Shown: in pieces, positions 21,752 to 33,385 of the stretch | Layout of the letters: every line of letters begins with the position of its first letter | How positions within the stretch are numbered: position 1 is the first letter of the stretch | Source: Colletotrichum lupini | Taxonomy: Eukaryota; Ascomycota; Sordariomycetes; Glomerellales; Glomerellaceae | Reading direction: 5' to 3' | Assembly: GCF_023278565.1 (NCBI RefSeq) | Contig: NC_064682.1 | Coordinates: 682,001 to 746,000 of the forward strand | Length of the DNA stretch: 64,000 bases | Position numbers and translations under genes: made by a program | Notes under the pieces: generated by a model | What the model was told of the DNA's origin: nothing | The model's database searches: none | Seen by the model: the letters and a program-made list of their open reading frames with translations, nothing else

Positions 21752-23717
21752 CTACACCAACGCCCACTCCGCCAACTCGCCCTCGTCATCAGGCCACGCT
21801 TCTCCGTCCATGACCCCGTCGACGACCGCATACCCGACGACTATGTACCCCCCGCTCCCCCTCGACCGAACGACGAACGGGACATCTAGCCCCGAAAAGA
21901 CGCAGATCTCATCTCCCGGCTGCGGCTCCGAAACGCAGAACCCGAAGTGGTTGTGAGTGGTGAGGAACATACAGCCCGAGCCCACGGCCGCGGTGATGTT
22001 GCCTATCTTCAACCAGGCGGGCGGTGTCTGCGACGCCACTGCCTCTGCGAGTGCTGAAGGTGTGGAGACCGCGGTCAAGGAGGCGGCGTCGGGTTGCGTT
22101 CGTGGGTTTGCGCGGAGGATGCGCACGAGGAGGGCCTGGATGCTGCGAAAGGTTTGAAGTGCGTTTTCTTGAGTTTCTTTGCTTGCGTCGGTGGGCGGCG
22201 GTGACAAGATGTCTGCGAGGAAGGCCTGGGAAATACGTCTGGCGTCACTCACCCAGGCGATGAATTCTTCCTTCTTGTCTGCTAGGACAAAGGATAGGTC
22301 GAACAATGGGAGTTTGGGGCTGATCCTGTCGCCTACGCGCGCGACGCTCCTGCCTTTGAGGTAGAGCGTGTGTGCGTCGGGTGAGAATCTGTAGGAGGGT
22401 TTGCTGCTGCGGGAGGAGGATGAGGGGACGTCGAGGAGGATTCTGCCGTCTGTGACTTGTTTGTCCCAGTTTAGGGCCCAGGAGGGGAGGTCTGGGACGG
22501 GGGCGACATGAGTGCTTGTTGCTGAAGTTGATGTTGATGGTGACGGTGGTATCGATGTGTCTCCTCCATCGAGGAGGAGGAGATGGGTGAGACTGTCCTG
22601 TCCCAGGATATGCTGCCTCGTCGCCTCACGGTAAACCTTTCCTACGGGATCCGTGTAGTCGACCGCTACTTTTCCAAAGGTCTCTGGGAATATAGAACGA
22701 AGGGCGTAGATTTTGTCGCGAGGCTCTGTCGACTGTAGGTACAGTAGCATTCTGATCTGGTAGACGTCCAACTTCCCGCGGCGCGCAGCAATCTCCGCCG
22801 CTTCTCGCTGCTCGTCGGCATCTGCGGCCTTCACAGCAACATCCGCAGTAGTAACAGTCGTAGTAGAAACGTCCCTGATGATTTTCCGACGCATGTTGAT
22901 GGCGAGCTGGTTCGGGTCCGGGTGACTTTTGTGGGCGTCGCCCCAGTTCTGGAGGATGGTGGAGAGGGCTTCGCCCCCGCCGTCGAGGCAGAGGATGAAG
23001 GCATTGCTGTAAGTTGCTTCCTGGAGGGTCCAGACGCGCAGCCAGTAGGGTGCGCGTTGGATTTTGGAGAGGAGGATTGGGTCTAGGTCTGTGATGGGGG
23101 CGTCAGTGAGAGGACGGGAGGTATTTTTTTCTGCAAAAGCGGTGTAAGTCAAGACGCAGGGTTGGATCTCCCACGCTTCAGATTTACGTTCTGCGGCGGC
23201 GCTCACCTCGCTTCAGATCGTCCTTCACCCTCGGAACACCCTTGTACAAAGCAAGCACCGAAGCAGGAGCCCACTCGTTGCCGAGCCAGACAAACACGTA
23301 CTTTGCCTTTTCGTAGAGTTCCGCCATCATGCCGACCTGGACGCTCTTCTCGTCGTTGGAGGATTGGTTGATGCAGACGGCGTCGACCCATAGTGAGAGG
23401 TCGCGAATGCGTGGGCCGCGGAGGATGGTGAGGACGGCGGCGCAGTTTGGGGTTATCATTAGCGGGGGTTGTTGGATTTGCTGGGCGTGATTGGAAGTTG
23501 CTGTTGTGATGGTGGTAGTGTTTACTACTCTCAGGGGGACGTTTGAGGGTTCGCCTCCCCAGGTGTAGGAGAGGGCTGCGTAGGAGACTGGGTTGTCGAG
23601 GGAGGTTTCTTCAAACGAGCATTTGAGGGGGGAGGATTTATCTGCGGTGTTGACGAGGCGGATGAGGCGGATTGATTTTGGGGTGGAGAAGGGTGTGTAT
23701 TGATACTGAGCGGCCAT
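21752..23717 (-). CDS. HET-domain protein, two exons
   Basis: 629-residue heterokaryon-incompatibility-type protein. Exons on the minus strand: 23717-23207 and 23130-21752; the 76-bp intron has donor GTGAGC and acceptor GCAG, and joining at G plus AA keeps the frame. The HET domain covers about residues 45-215, with ALSYTWG (48-54), LWVDAVCINQ (109-118) and, after the splice, WTLQEATYSNAF. The C-terminal part has no repeat domain that I recognise. The frame stays open upstream to an ATG at 23960, but the chosen start (MAAQYQYTPFS) gives the usual short lead to the HET domain. It is distinct from the other HET gene at 8227-10245, sharing only the domain motifs. The role in non-self recognition is inferred from the family. 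Confidence 0.87.
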
Positions 23718-24941
23718 TGTTGAGTTTCGCTGTTGATTAGTGATAGTCTGGTGGTCGTGGTGGTCGCGATCACGGTGGTAAGAGCCCAGGAGCTGGTGCA
23801 TGACTCTCACGGTGTCGATGATAGCGGCAATAAAGATTGCTTTCCGGAGAGATTCGCCCAGACCGAAACTTAAAAGCATATAAGCCGCGACTGGCAAACG
23901 AGATGATGTGTTGTGATTGTGTTTTTCATCAAGACCATGAGTCTTGATGTTTAGACCCAATGGAGAGGTTGTCAGGAGGCTATCACGTGGGATCTGCCAA
24001 GCGGCGGAGATTCAGCCGCACTTTTCAGCTGCGACTTGATGATTGCCAACCTAGGCTAAGTGCCCTGAATTATGATTCCTTGGGTAACATTGCCGAACCA
24101 TCGCTGCGATGGACATTGTCAACTTCACTCAGCTTGGTTATCCTTGTGAAAAGTACTTCATGCAGAAGGAGATTCGGATACTTTGTGGATTCTGAGTGCA
24201 TTTGCGAGCATTCGTCCCCATGAATATAGCAGCAAGTTGGCAACATCAACTTTCTTGCGGAAGTCTCGATGACGACAGGGAAAGCAAAGTTCGCAAGTAA
24301 AATCCCGGATCTCTTGGAAATCGATGGCTTGGAGAAGCCTAGTTGCTCCTTCAAAAGTGCAAGTGACTGGAAATTTCCGGGCGAGACAGGAAAAAAGACG
24401 TAAAGGACACGGGCGTCTAGAAATTATCAATGGGACATGGGGTACTCAGTCTGAATGCACAAGAGTCCGCTTCTCTTGCAATTGTTTTAGTCGCTTTAGC
24501 AGAAATATAGCGATGCAGGGGAGGAAACACTGAAGTTTGTGTCCTCGACACCAAGAGTGAAATGTAAACATATGCTCAACCTGATCGGCTATTGACAAGT
24601 CAACGATGAGGTGGTCCACGAACAAGAAGCAAGGCTTAAACCGAACTAGATTGGTATAGTTGTTCAGGATATTGAACGCAGGTGTGGCATTGTGTAGGAT
24701 TTTTGACTTGCTTGAATAGCCAATACTACCTTGTCTGTACGGAGGTGGGTAGGCGTGGTCCCCTTATCTATCATACATGTTGGTTGTCTCTACCCCTGTT
24801 CAACTACTATAACGTCGTATTTCGATAAATAGAAGTGCTATACATACTCAGCTATTTGAGAGTCGTGTTGTTCTACCTTACGCAACAGCAATCGAGCACG
24901 ATAATTGGCACCTGAGGTCCTACATCAAGAGCTGAACTTGA

Positions 24942-25514
24942 ATGGATCTGGCCGAACTCGCTAAACTTCGTGGCCGTATGCACACCTTTCATACTTTGGA
25001 AGTCTTCAGAACAACTGAGCACCCTGAGATTGTGAATGACCCTATCAGGAGACAGTTGCTACGCGTTTCTGGCCGGCTCAGAAGAAAACTGAGAGAAGTC
25101 CTACTGCAAGAAACTCGAATCAGTTTTCCTTGACTTCAGACGAATTAAGCATGCCTGCGTATGCATGTGAAGATCCAAGAGTCTCGAAACGAAACGCCAC
25201 CAGGTTTGATACCTGTTTCTCAATGGCGAAGCTGGAGTCTGACTCATGGCGTCACAGCGGCTTGACATTTTTTCACAGAATTGATCAATTCTCGTGTTGG
25301 TGCTTTCAGCCTTCTTCGTCTGCTCAAAATCGAGAAGATTGTCGACGCATGTACATCAGCACTTTCTTATGCTCGCCAGATTCCAGATATCACTCTAGTC
25401 ACAGAATTATACCACTTCGCTTTGACACGCGGAGATAGACAAAAGCACCTCGGAGCTGCCGCGACTAGCAAAGTCGGCTTACAATGCGGGCCCCACAGCT
25501 TCAACGGGGACTGA
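24942..25514 (+). pseudogene. Possible decayed protein gene, family unknown
   Basis: Two plus-strand segments with protein-like composition, separated by stops and in different frames. A CTTTCAG acceptor-like site lies at 25304-25310 just inside the second. No ATG-to-stop model spans both and no domain was recognised. Kept only so the signal is not lost. Confidence 0.2.
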
Positions 25515-26772
25515 GGAGCGCGAGTGTGACAAACCCCTGGCCCTACCTTACCAGTGACTTACACGTAATTTATCCGCAAGCCAAGAAACTCAGTTTCCAT
25601 CAGCAATGCTAAGTCAGGACATCCAGTTGATCCGAGTTCGCCGCGAACACCGGGGCAGAAGCCAGATCCGCACCCAAGCCGGGAGCTAGGGTCGGTTCTG
25701 AGCAGGCGTGCCGCGTAGATCAAGAAGTGAAGGCTATCGTGCAGAGAACTCTAAGCGTAAGATTACTTACTTAGATGGCGAATCTTTGAGCTTGTATGAT
25801 GGATCCTCGTGATAGAGTAGGAGCCATGATGGAAGATGCAATATATTGGATCTCTACAGGTGATCAAAGATAATAGGGACGGACGCCCCAGTTGGATATG
25901 CCCGCGTATGCCAGTATGTTATACACTCGAGTAGATGTAAAGTTGGTAGCATCAAAGCTCACGTACCGAGCATTCGGGCTCGCTGCGAGCGATTCGGTGC
26001 AACGCCCGAACTAAGGTCTCCTGTCTGGAAGTTATTACTCTGCTACATGGGACGGAGATTGGGTAGTTGACTTGACACCTACCTGAGCTTTGAGCGATGT
26101 AGCCGTCGGCGAGTGTGGGATGCGTGGATAGTTGTCAACGACTAGATTAAATCTGATTCGTGTATATAATGCCGCTAGAGTAGGTGACCCTCTGAGGCGA
26201 TGCATCGTTAACGATAGAGTTTTGCGAACCCCTTTTTCTGTTACAGGAGGAAAGTTTAAATCGCGCTTGTTCGGTAAACTGTGGGAAGGAAACACCAATT
26301 TGGGACAATTGGGTGCGATAGACACGGATTCATCCGTAGAAATATTGGCTCTCATCCCACTTTGCCGAAATAAAGGCCGGGCAGTCCCTGACAACCTTTC
26401 GGGTATCATGGCCCCCAAGTGCCCAATGCTCCATCCTCGACCGTTCGGTCCTTTCTTATTCTCCAATGTCCGCCATTGCTGTCGTTGTCCCCAAAGTTTC
26501 CTCCTGCACATGTCCTACTTGAGCCGCCTCTGATAGATAGATTAGATTGAGGCTACTGCCCGCAATTGCTGTCACACCCAAAGCCCCTTGCATATAGTCA
26601 CAGTGGCCCCTTTAGCCCCTGAGGAAATCAACCAGTGAACCCCGAAAGCTTGTCGGAATACTCCAGATGGATCCTCATGGGGTCTCCGAACCCAATTTGA
26701 CGGGTTGAAACAGTTTGATGATTTTAGAGTCTGTTCGGTTTCGCATGGGACGGTCATGCTGTTCATCAAAAG

Positions 26773-26779
26773 TATATAG
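26773..26779 (+). promoter_or_regulatory. TATA box of the GH7 gene
   Basis: TATATAG 141 bp upstream of the ATG at 26914, in a position that allows a leader of about 100 nt. Confidence 0.5.
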
Positions 26780-26913
26780 CTCGACGTTGCTGCCGCTGGG
26801 GACTTCAGATGATTCTAGTTCGGCACAAGCTTCGCTTCTCTCAACTTCAAGTCACTCCTTTTTGACCTTCTTCGCACTTTGTTGACCAACTCAGCATCTG
26901 CACTTTGCCCGTC

Positions 26914-28225
26914 ATGGCGCTTTCCATTCTTTCCGCTACTCTTCTTCTCGCCAGCCTCGTCTCCGGTCAGGCGCCTGGCAATTCTACCGATGAACACCCC
27001 AAGATCGAGACCTTCCGCTGCACCGTCAAGGATGGTTGCCAGAAGAAGACCAACTACCTCGTCGTCGACTCAAGTCAGCATCAAATCAAGACTTCGAGCG
27101 GCGTGAGCTGCCTGACCGGCAACAACCCGCCCAACTCCACTGCCTGCACCACTCCCGAGGAGTGCGCGACCAACTGCCACATCCAGGGTATCGCCGACTA
27201 CAGCACCAAGGGTGTCACTACCCACGGCACGGACATTCGTCTGACCATGTTCAATGCCGACAAGCAGAAAGTCTCTCCCCGCATCTACCTGTTGGAGGAG
27301 AACAAGCAGCGCTACGAAATGATCCAGCTCACCGGATCTGAGTTCAGCTTCGACGTCGACATGGTCAACTTGCCCTGCGGCATGAACAGCGCGCTGTACC
27401 TGTCCGAGATGCTTCCGGACGGTGGCAAGAACACAAGCTCATTGAACAAGCTTGGTCCCGCGTGGGGCACCGGCTACTGCGATGCGCAGTGCTTCAAGAC
27501 GTCCTTCATCAACGGAGTTGTGAGTCCCCTCTGTCTCCCTGCCCGACACTGTGCATTACTAACACGAGAATCAGGGCAACTTTGACCAAAAGGGCTCTTG
27601 CTGCAACGAACTTGACATCTGGGAGGCCAACTCTCGTGCAACTCACATCGCGCCTCACCCTTGCAGCCAGCCCGGCCTTTACAAGTGCACCGGCGAGGAG
27701 TGCGAGAAGGCTGGCGTCTGCGATAAGTCCGGCTGCGCCTGGAACGCCAACCGCGTGAACGTGACCGACTTCTACGGCCGCGGTGCCGACTATAAGGTCG
27801 ACACTACCCGCAAGTTCACTGTCGTCACACAGTTCCCCGCCCAGAACGGCAAGCTCAAGGAGCTCCGCCGCATGTACGTCCAGGATGGCAAGGTCATCCA
27901 GAACAACGTTGTCAACATCGAGGGACCCCCGAAGATCAACTTCATGAACGACGAGTACTGCCAGGCCACTGGTGCCTCCGACTTCATGCGGTTGGGTGCT
28001 ATGGAGGTCATGGGCGGTGCCATGTCGCGTGGTATGGTTCTGGCCATGAGCTTGTGGTGGGATGACTCGACCTTCATGTCGTGGCTTGACCAGGGCAACA
28101 ATGGCCCTTGCAACGCTACTGAGGGTAACCCCTCGGTTATCACCTCGATCGTGGCCAACCCTGAGGTGACGTTCAGCAACATCCGCTTTGGAGAGTTGAA
28201 CTCGACGATGAACATGAGGCTTTAG
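26914..28225 (+). CDS. Secreted GH7 endo-beta-1,4-glucanase (EG I / Cel7B type)
   Basis: Hydrolyses internal beta-1,4 links of cellulose with retention of configuration; secreted. Exons 26914-27519 and 27575-28225, joined in phase 0 across a 55-bp intron with CTAAC branch site; 418 residues. Residues 1 to about 21 (MALSILSATLLLASLVSG) are a signal peptide. The retaining catalytic motif NELDIWEAN is intact, with nucleophile E214, D216 and acid/base E219. Many cysteines sit at GH7 positions (GSCCNEL, GYCDAQC, HPCSQPG). The C-terminal blocks SWLDQGNNGPCNATEGNPS and VTFSNIRFG resemble Trichoderma EG I more than cellobiohydrolases, and the tunnel-forming insertions of cellobiohydrolases look absent. 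It ends right after the catalytic domain, with no linker or CBM1. It converges with the GMC oxidoreductase locus, with 170 bp between the stops. Confidence 0.92.
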
Positions 28226-29871
28226 GCTACATGTTACCACCACATTAATTGAATAACTAGCCTCCTGAACTTTCGTTTACATTATCTTGATGATCTATAG
28301 TGAAATAGCCTGAGAACTGAGTGAGATTAATGCCGAAGCATAAGAGACTTTCGAAATTTCTCACATTATACCTCCGTCTCATTGACGCGATAGGCTTAGC
28401 ACTTCTTTGTTGACCCAATGATCTCAGCAGCTTGCTCTGCTAGAGCATAGACAGCCACTTGTAGGTTGGCCGAAACGGAGACAGGAAACACTGAAGTATC
28501 AACAACACGAAGACCCGAAACCCCAATCACGCGCAAGTCCGTATCCACAACAGTACCCATGGAGGCTGTGCCTGCAGGATGGTAGCATCCCCTGTGATAT
28601 GTGTTAGAAGAAGTTGTCTTCATCCGCAGGAAGGCGTCACTTACCCTGCCATCTCGCGCACCCGGGCATCGATCTGCTCGTCTGTGGAGTTCAGTGTCAA
28701 TGGCTCTGCCGCCAGCTCGCCCGCCACCACCTCTCTTCCTATAATCGTTTCATCAGAAGTCAGCAACTTGATGTTGCGTCTGATGGTCTCCCTAGCAGCA
28801 TAGCGGTCGACGTTAGTACCCAAGAAATTGGGATCGATGAGTGGTGCATCCTTGATATCGGAGGATTGGATAGTGATAGAACCTCGGGCAGAGTTGATAA
28901 AGACAACCGAAATCATCAAGATGGCTGAACCATCCGCGGAAACCCCCGAGTACTGAAGCAAGTGTGATGAATGAGCGCGATCTTGCTTCAGCAACGGATG
29001 TATAGCGGGATCAGGGACCGATCCCTCGTCTTCGGCAATGGCAATAGCTAGACCTTCTTTCTCGAGAGAAGTGACCGTCATGAAATCGATGAAAGCCCCT
29101 AGTGCGTATTGAGACTGGTTGAAGACGGGATTGCCGGACTCCTTGGCGTATCCTGCTGATGCGTTCTTCAATTGCCAGATCGTAGGGATCAGAACGTGAT
29201 CGTGGAAGTTCCGGCCAATCGCTGGTTGATCCAGAAGGACGGGGATACCAAACTTCTCCAAGGTATCCGCGGGACCGATGCCTGAAAGCATCAGGATCTG
29301 CGGCGTGCGGTACGCGCCAGCAGACAGAATGGTCTCTCGTCCCAAAAGATCGGTCCCGTTCTCAAGCCTAATTCCACGAGCGACGAGATGACCATCCTTT
29401 GGATGCTTCTCCACCAGGACTTTGGTGACCAAGCTATCGGTCAGAACCGTAATACCTTTGAGAGAGTAAACGAGCGAAGCAAGTTGGCGTTTTCCTTGGT
29501 TCCTGTTCTCCTGAAGGTCTGCAACACCAAGGTTGTTTCCGGCATTGTTGTCCAGCTGAGGGAGTGCATCGATTCCAAGCACTTTCCAGGACTCGAGTAG
29601 GGGTTCGCGGAGAGGGAAAACGCGACCGGTGGATCCTGGTGACTGAACCTTGACAGGGCCAGTGTGCCCGTGAGAAAGGGGGTTGGTGAAGTTGTCAAAA
29701 AGCGACTCAGTCTTCTTCATGTACGGAAGTTGACCTTCGTAACTCCATCTTTGGTCGCCAACTCTCTCGGCCCAGATGTCATAGTCAACCTTGTGACCGC
29801 GGGCCCAGGCAGCTTCTTAGTCGTTAGATGACCCATGCCAATTCCGCAAAACAGTTGAGCTTACCCCCATT

Positions 29872-29879
29872 GATAATGC
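29872..29879. repeat. Target-site duplication, left copy (GATAATGC)
   Basis: Identical to 30309-30316. One copy belongs to the GMC gene exon (codons for Ser-Ile-Ile), the other was made at insertion. Confidence 0.9.
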
Positions 29880-30308
29880 CAGCGCTTATACCCATACAAA
29901 CAAATCAAATATGAACCTCATATTTGATTGTTTGGCTGATTTCTCGCGCTATATTTGATTGTTTGACTTATTTGATGAATATTTGTTTAATTTGCCAGAA
30001 TTTTCTATAGCCCGTTTAGAGGTGTGAATGGTGCAGTGGATTCTGCGCCGGAGCCGCCGAAATTTTTTCGGCGGGCCCACTTTAATACCGGAGGTCCGGT
30101 GTTCGAATCCGGGTCCGGGCGGCCCCTTTTTTACCGTATTTTCTCGGTATATTATTGGTATATTCGGGCCCACCCTTAGATTCTAGATTTGATCAAATAT
30201 ACTAAATATATGGGCTAGAATATTTGATTGTTTGACTTACTGAAATTCCTATATTTGACTGTTTGTTTGACTTATTTGTTTGATTGATTTGAATGGGTAT
30301 AAGCGCTG
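29880..30308. mobile_element. hAT-like MITE with tRNA-like core, 429 bp
   Basis: The ends are inverted: CAGCGCTTATACCCAT on the left and its complement on the right (16 bp exact, then looser similarity). An 8-bp target duplication GATAATGC flanks it (29872-29879 and 30309-30316). A CAG-type tip and 8-bp duplication are hAT-superfamily features. The arms hold repeated TTTGATTGTTTGACTTATTT-like motifs. The GC-rich core (about 30022-30132) contains a box A-like TGGTGCAGTGG (30029-30039), a box B-like TGTTCGAATCC (30100-30110) and a six-T run (30127-30132), the parts of a Pol III tRNA promoter and terminator, plus a 9-bp hairpin. No transposase, so it would depend on a helper. It shows no RIP erosion. 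Confidence 0.85.
30029..30132 (+). ncRNA. tRNA-derived Pol III unit inside the MITE
   Basis: A D-arm-like stretch with box A TGGTGCAGTGG is followed by GATTCTGCGCC, a hairpin insertion at 30054-30074 (CCGCCGAAA / TTTCGGCGG, loop of three T), then CCGGAGGTCC and a T-arm with box B at 30100-30110, ending in TTTTTT. It resembles a tRNA whose anticodon region was replaced or expanded, as in SINE heads. No functional tRNA fold with a readable anticodon is evident. Confidence 0.6.
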
Positions 30309-30316
30309 GATAATGC
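30309..30316. repeat. Target-site duplication, right copy (GATAATGC)
   Basis: Identical to 29872-29879, flanking the MITE. Confidence 0.9.
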
Positions 30317-30578
30317 TACCACCTCCGAGTCCCTTACCGACGGGCGATAGAATCTCCCGGTTGTCAAGATGGGTTTGTGGAACAGAGGAGAACCCCCAGT
30401 CGTATTCGCCACCGATGGCATTGTTCATGTCAATCCATTCGATGTTCTCGACGGCATGGGTGTTGGTGCCAGCTTCAACGAGCAGGATTCTGAGGGTTGG
30501 GTCCTGTTGAAGCAACCTGTTTGATACCACGGAACCGGCGATGCCGCCTCCGACTACAATACAGTCCCAAAGAGTCAT

Positions 30579-31905
30579 GTTGCTCGCTTTGTATCTTGAG
30601 TCGCAAAGAATCAGACTGAAAATGAGAGAAGTGAAAGATGGGCAGTCATTCGCGGGGCGACGTGGGTAGGACTGGGCGGGACATAATTAATACATGCTGG
30701 TAATGCCTTGGAGCTGTTAATGAATGACAACGTGTTATCGCTGGCGAGCTTTTAACCCGGCCTTGTATCTCGGTTCGGCTCCTAACCTTGGTTCGCGACA
30801 GAATAATACTGGATACCAAATTTCAGGTGCAGATATCGAGAATTCCGCACGTACGAGGCCCACTGAGACTTGCTATCCCATCTAACCTCAACTATCTTTT
30901 CGCGCAGGGGCAATGGGCGGGCCGGCTTGATGCATGTGCTCTGCTGTTGGTACATTCAGGTTGGCTGTTGGACATCACAGCGGATTTTTGCCACCATGTC
31001 AACTATGGAAATAAGGTTCCACTATCCTGCATTATGAAGCAAAAGATACACGGCGGTTGAATACCACATTAGTTTGAAGAACCTGAAGCTTGGGACACGC
31101 AGCTTCGTGTTCGCCGGCGATGATTGCAAGCATATCTCCAATCGGAGTGCCTGTCATGCATGGAACAACGGACTCCTTCCGCTACAAGAATCTAGCAAAC
31201 ATGGTCGGGATCCAATGTGGCAGAACCCCGTGTGTTGATTCAATAGCCGCGTTCCGCAGCAAACTGTTCCGAATTGTTGTTGGTGAAGAGTTTCTGGCGA
31301 GAGCCCTTGGCATCCCCTTATTGCCCATGTCGTAACCTGGCATCAGGTACGGAGTTGCCCGTCAACGCCCGTGAGAATACATAGTACGTGAAGCTGTGCC
31401 TCTTCCTTTGAGTGGATTATAAGACACTAGACAAGGGGAAATGTTTGCTTCAGTTTGCAACTTGCCGTAATGGGTAAGGTCCAGGTGTCTACACTATGCG
31501 GTTGGTTCAAGGTTACAGTCGGATTCGTAGAATTTGGAACCGTAACCTCCTGCCGACAGGGGCCTGAGCGAGGTTTCTAGGATATTTCACTTGATTTTGT
31601 TGGTAAACTGCGTTGGTTGCGTGATGTGGTGATTCTGTCGCAAGGGACCGATGAACGATAACGAGAGAAAGGCTTGATCCATGGAAGAGGGGTCGCTTCG
31701 AGATAATGACTGAATCTTGTCGATGTGAAAAAGAAATTTGTCTTGGCAACCTCGGTTCGAGGCCGCAAGGTAGAGAATGGAACGAAAGGATCAGAGGCCC
31801 CTCCAAGAACAACAAAGTCAAGCAGTAGATCTCGCTGGATCATCTCCGTGTACCTGGAGCGGTCCTTTCTCATTTTCGTCACTTGACAAGTATCTATATT
31901 TCAAA
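30579..31905. other. Divergent intergenic region
   Basis: Separates the GMC locus (leftward) from the rhodopsin-domain gene (rightward), so it holds both promoters. No supported gene or repeat; short frames only. Confidence 0.5.
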
Positions 31906-33385
31906 ATGGACGCGGTTTTGCCCATCTTCTTCGAACTCCGAGAAGAGTCTCCGACCCTGATTACAGACAGGTATCCGCCATTAACCCGCGATGGAGCCTC
32001 ACTGGTTTTGACAGCGTGCATCATGATGGTGCTGACAACGCTATGGACGATCATGAGGTTTATTTCTCGTCGCATAACGGGAATATCTTTTCATATGGAA
32101 GATTACTTCTATTTCTCTGGGCAGGTATGTCACCGGCAAGAACGACTGTATCTTTGGGCAAGAACTCACCCTACAGCTTCTCTACTACGGTGTTGCAACG
32201 TGCTTTATTCTAGGTAGGAACGCTCATCTTGTCATCCAACTCGAAAACTAAAGCGGCTAATGCATTTGTGATTAGGAGTTATCCTCGGCGGTGCTGGCCA
32301 TGACGTTAGCGTTCTGGATCCGAACCTTCACATTTCGCACTTCGTCAAAGTCTTTCTGGCAGCACAGGTTTTGTACGCTAGCGAGCTCTTGGCGATCAAG
32401 CTCAGCATTATAACCTTAATGCAACGCATATTTTCGCAGAGCAGCTCATGGTTTCGTGCAACAAGTTGGGTTGCTGTTGGCCTGTCATGCATATGGGCGC
32501 TCTATACGGCCCTTCTTGGCTTCGTCATCTGTCAGCCGATTCAAAGTGCTTGGGACATAAATGTTACGAAGACTGGCTGCGGGGACTATACCTTGGCTTT
32601 CAGTGCAGTTGCCATCTTCGATATCATCACCGACATAGTCATTGTGGTGCTTCCCATCAAGGTTGTCAGTGGTTTGCAAATGGCTAGAGCCCACAAAATT
32701 GCTCTTTGTGTGGTATTCGGAGCAGGTTTCATGTGAGTAGACGCCTTAAGTTGTGTTTCACCATGATGATTGGAGCGCGTTTTATTTACCGCTCAACCCG
32801 GATCATTTGAACTCCTCATGCGAGTCACGGCAATCATCGTTTGCTGACCTGAGCTTGGCTTGAAGCACGATAATCTTCTCGGGCGTCCGCCTCTACTACA
32901 CCCTTACCGCAGACTTCGTCAACATCACTCGAGGCTTTGCTTCTGCATCAATAAGTGGAGTACTCCAATCAGGCATTGCTGTCATGGTAGCTTCAAGCCC
33001 TATGCTTCGCCCGGTGTTTGACCGAACTATCGTGCGATGGTTGAGTTTGTCCATTCGCAGTAGTGGGCGCACAAAAGAAACTGCACCTACGGCATCGCAA
33101 GGACATATCGTCAAGAGTAGTAAATCTAGTCAGCTCGGAAGCCATCGTCGCGGGGATGGCTTCAAGCAAATGTCTGATAGTGACGAGAATCTCAGCTGGG
33201 AGATGCAGGGGTTAGGTAATAGGGCAAATTGTAGGACCGGAAGAATATCACAGGCTCAAATCTCTGCTGGAACAGTCTCGCAGCCTGCAAGTCCTAGATC
33301 TCCGACTCCAGACAGTACTGGAATAGCTATTACGCGGACAGTAGCTGTGGAAAGACATAATGTGGGAAGAGGCAGCCTTAGCTAA
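31906..33385 (+). CDS. Rhodopsin-domain (SAT4/PTH11-like) integral membrane protein
   Basis: Seven-transmembrane fungal membrane protein of the family often annotated as rhodopsin-domain or PTH11-like; proposed roles in surface or host sensing are inferred from some members. Exons 31906-32124, 32177-32213, 32276-32732, 32866-33385; phases 0, 1 and 2 join correctly to 410 residues. The second exon is only 37 nt. Membrane segments fall near the start (LVLTACIMMVLTTLWTIM), in YYGVATCFILGVILGG, FLAAQVLYASELLAIK, WVAVGLSCIWALYTALLGF, AVAIFDIITDIVIVVLP, a short one after IALCVVFGAGF, and a last one before a long soluble tail. The tail (about 130 residues, Ser/Thr/Arg-rich) is cytoplasmic by analogy. 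No CFEM domain is present, so it is not the classical PTH11 layout. The fourth exon's acceptor (TTGAAG) is the least certain join. Confidence 0.82.

Larger units (their letters stand above)
23718..26913. other. Intergenic, about 3.2 kb, with a weak coding remnant
   Basis: Holds the promoters of the second HET gene (left) and the GH7 gene (right). Between them, plus-strand frames at 24942-25133 and 25281-25514 read like protein in two different frames (for example MHTFHTLEVFRTTEHPE and KIVDACTSALSYARQ) but I could not join them or find a full gene. Frames at 26035-26533 overlap on both strands and are not supported. Confidence 0.4.
28396..30578 (-). pseudogene. GMC-family FAD oxidoreductase interrupted by a MITE
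   Basis: Glucose-methanol-choline oxidoreductase (AA3-like). Without the insertion the exons would be 30578-30309 plus 29871-29865, 29812-28645 and 28591-28396, giving 546 residues in one frame. The Rossmann FAD motif VGGGIAG is near residue 10, followed by LLVEAG; then VGKGLGGGSII, then WARGHKVDYDIWAE, and the C-terminal HPAGTASMG and SANLQVAVYALAE blocks. Introns: 52 bp (29813-29864) and 53 bp (28592-28644, branch CTAAC). A 429-bp element (29880-30308) splits the conserved GGSIIN block, adds an in-frame stop soon after and duplicates 8 bp. The rest has no other damage, so the break is recent. No signal peptide is evident, so the enzyme would be intracellular or non-classically exported. Substrate unknown (alcohol, choline or sugar type). 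The element has no obvious splice sites to rescue the frame. Confidence 0.88.

Noticed and set aside
23718..23960. Upstream in-frame ATG of the second HET gene
   Set aside because: The extra 81 residues lack HET similarity; the downstream ATG gives the usual spacing to the domain. Not fully excluded.
26035..26533. Overlapping frames of 158 (minus) and 133 (plus) codons
   Set aside because: They cover the same DNA on both strands, with no start context, domain or splice support for either.
30029..30132. Functional tRNA gene
   Set aside because: Box A and box B are present, but the anticodon region is replaced by a hairpin and no acceptor stem pairs cleanly; better seen as a tRNA-derived part of the MITE.
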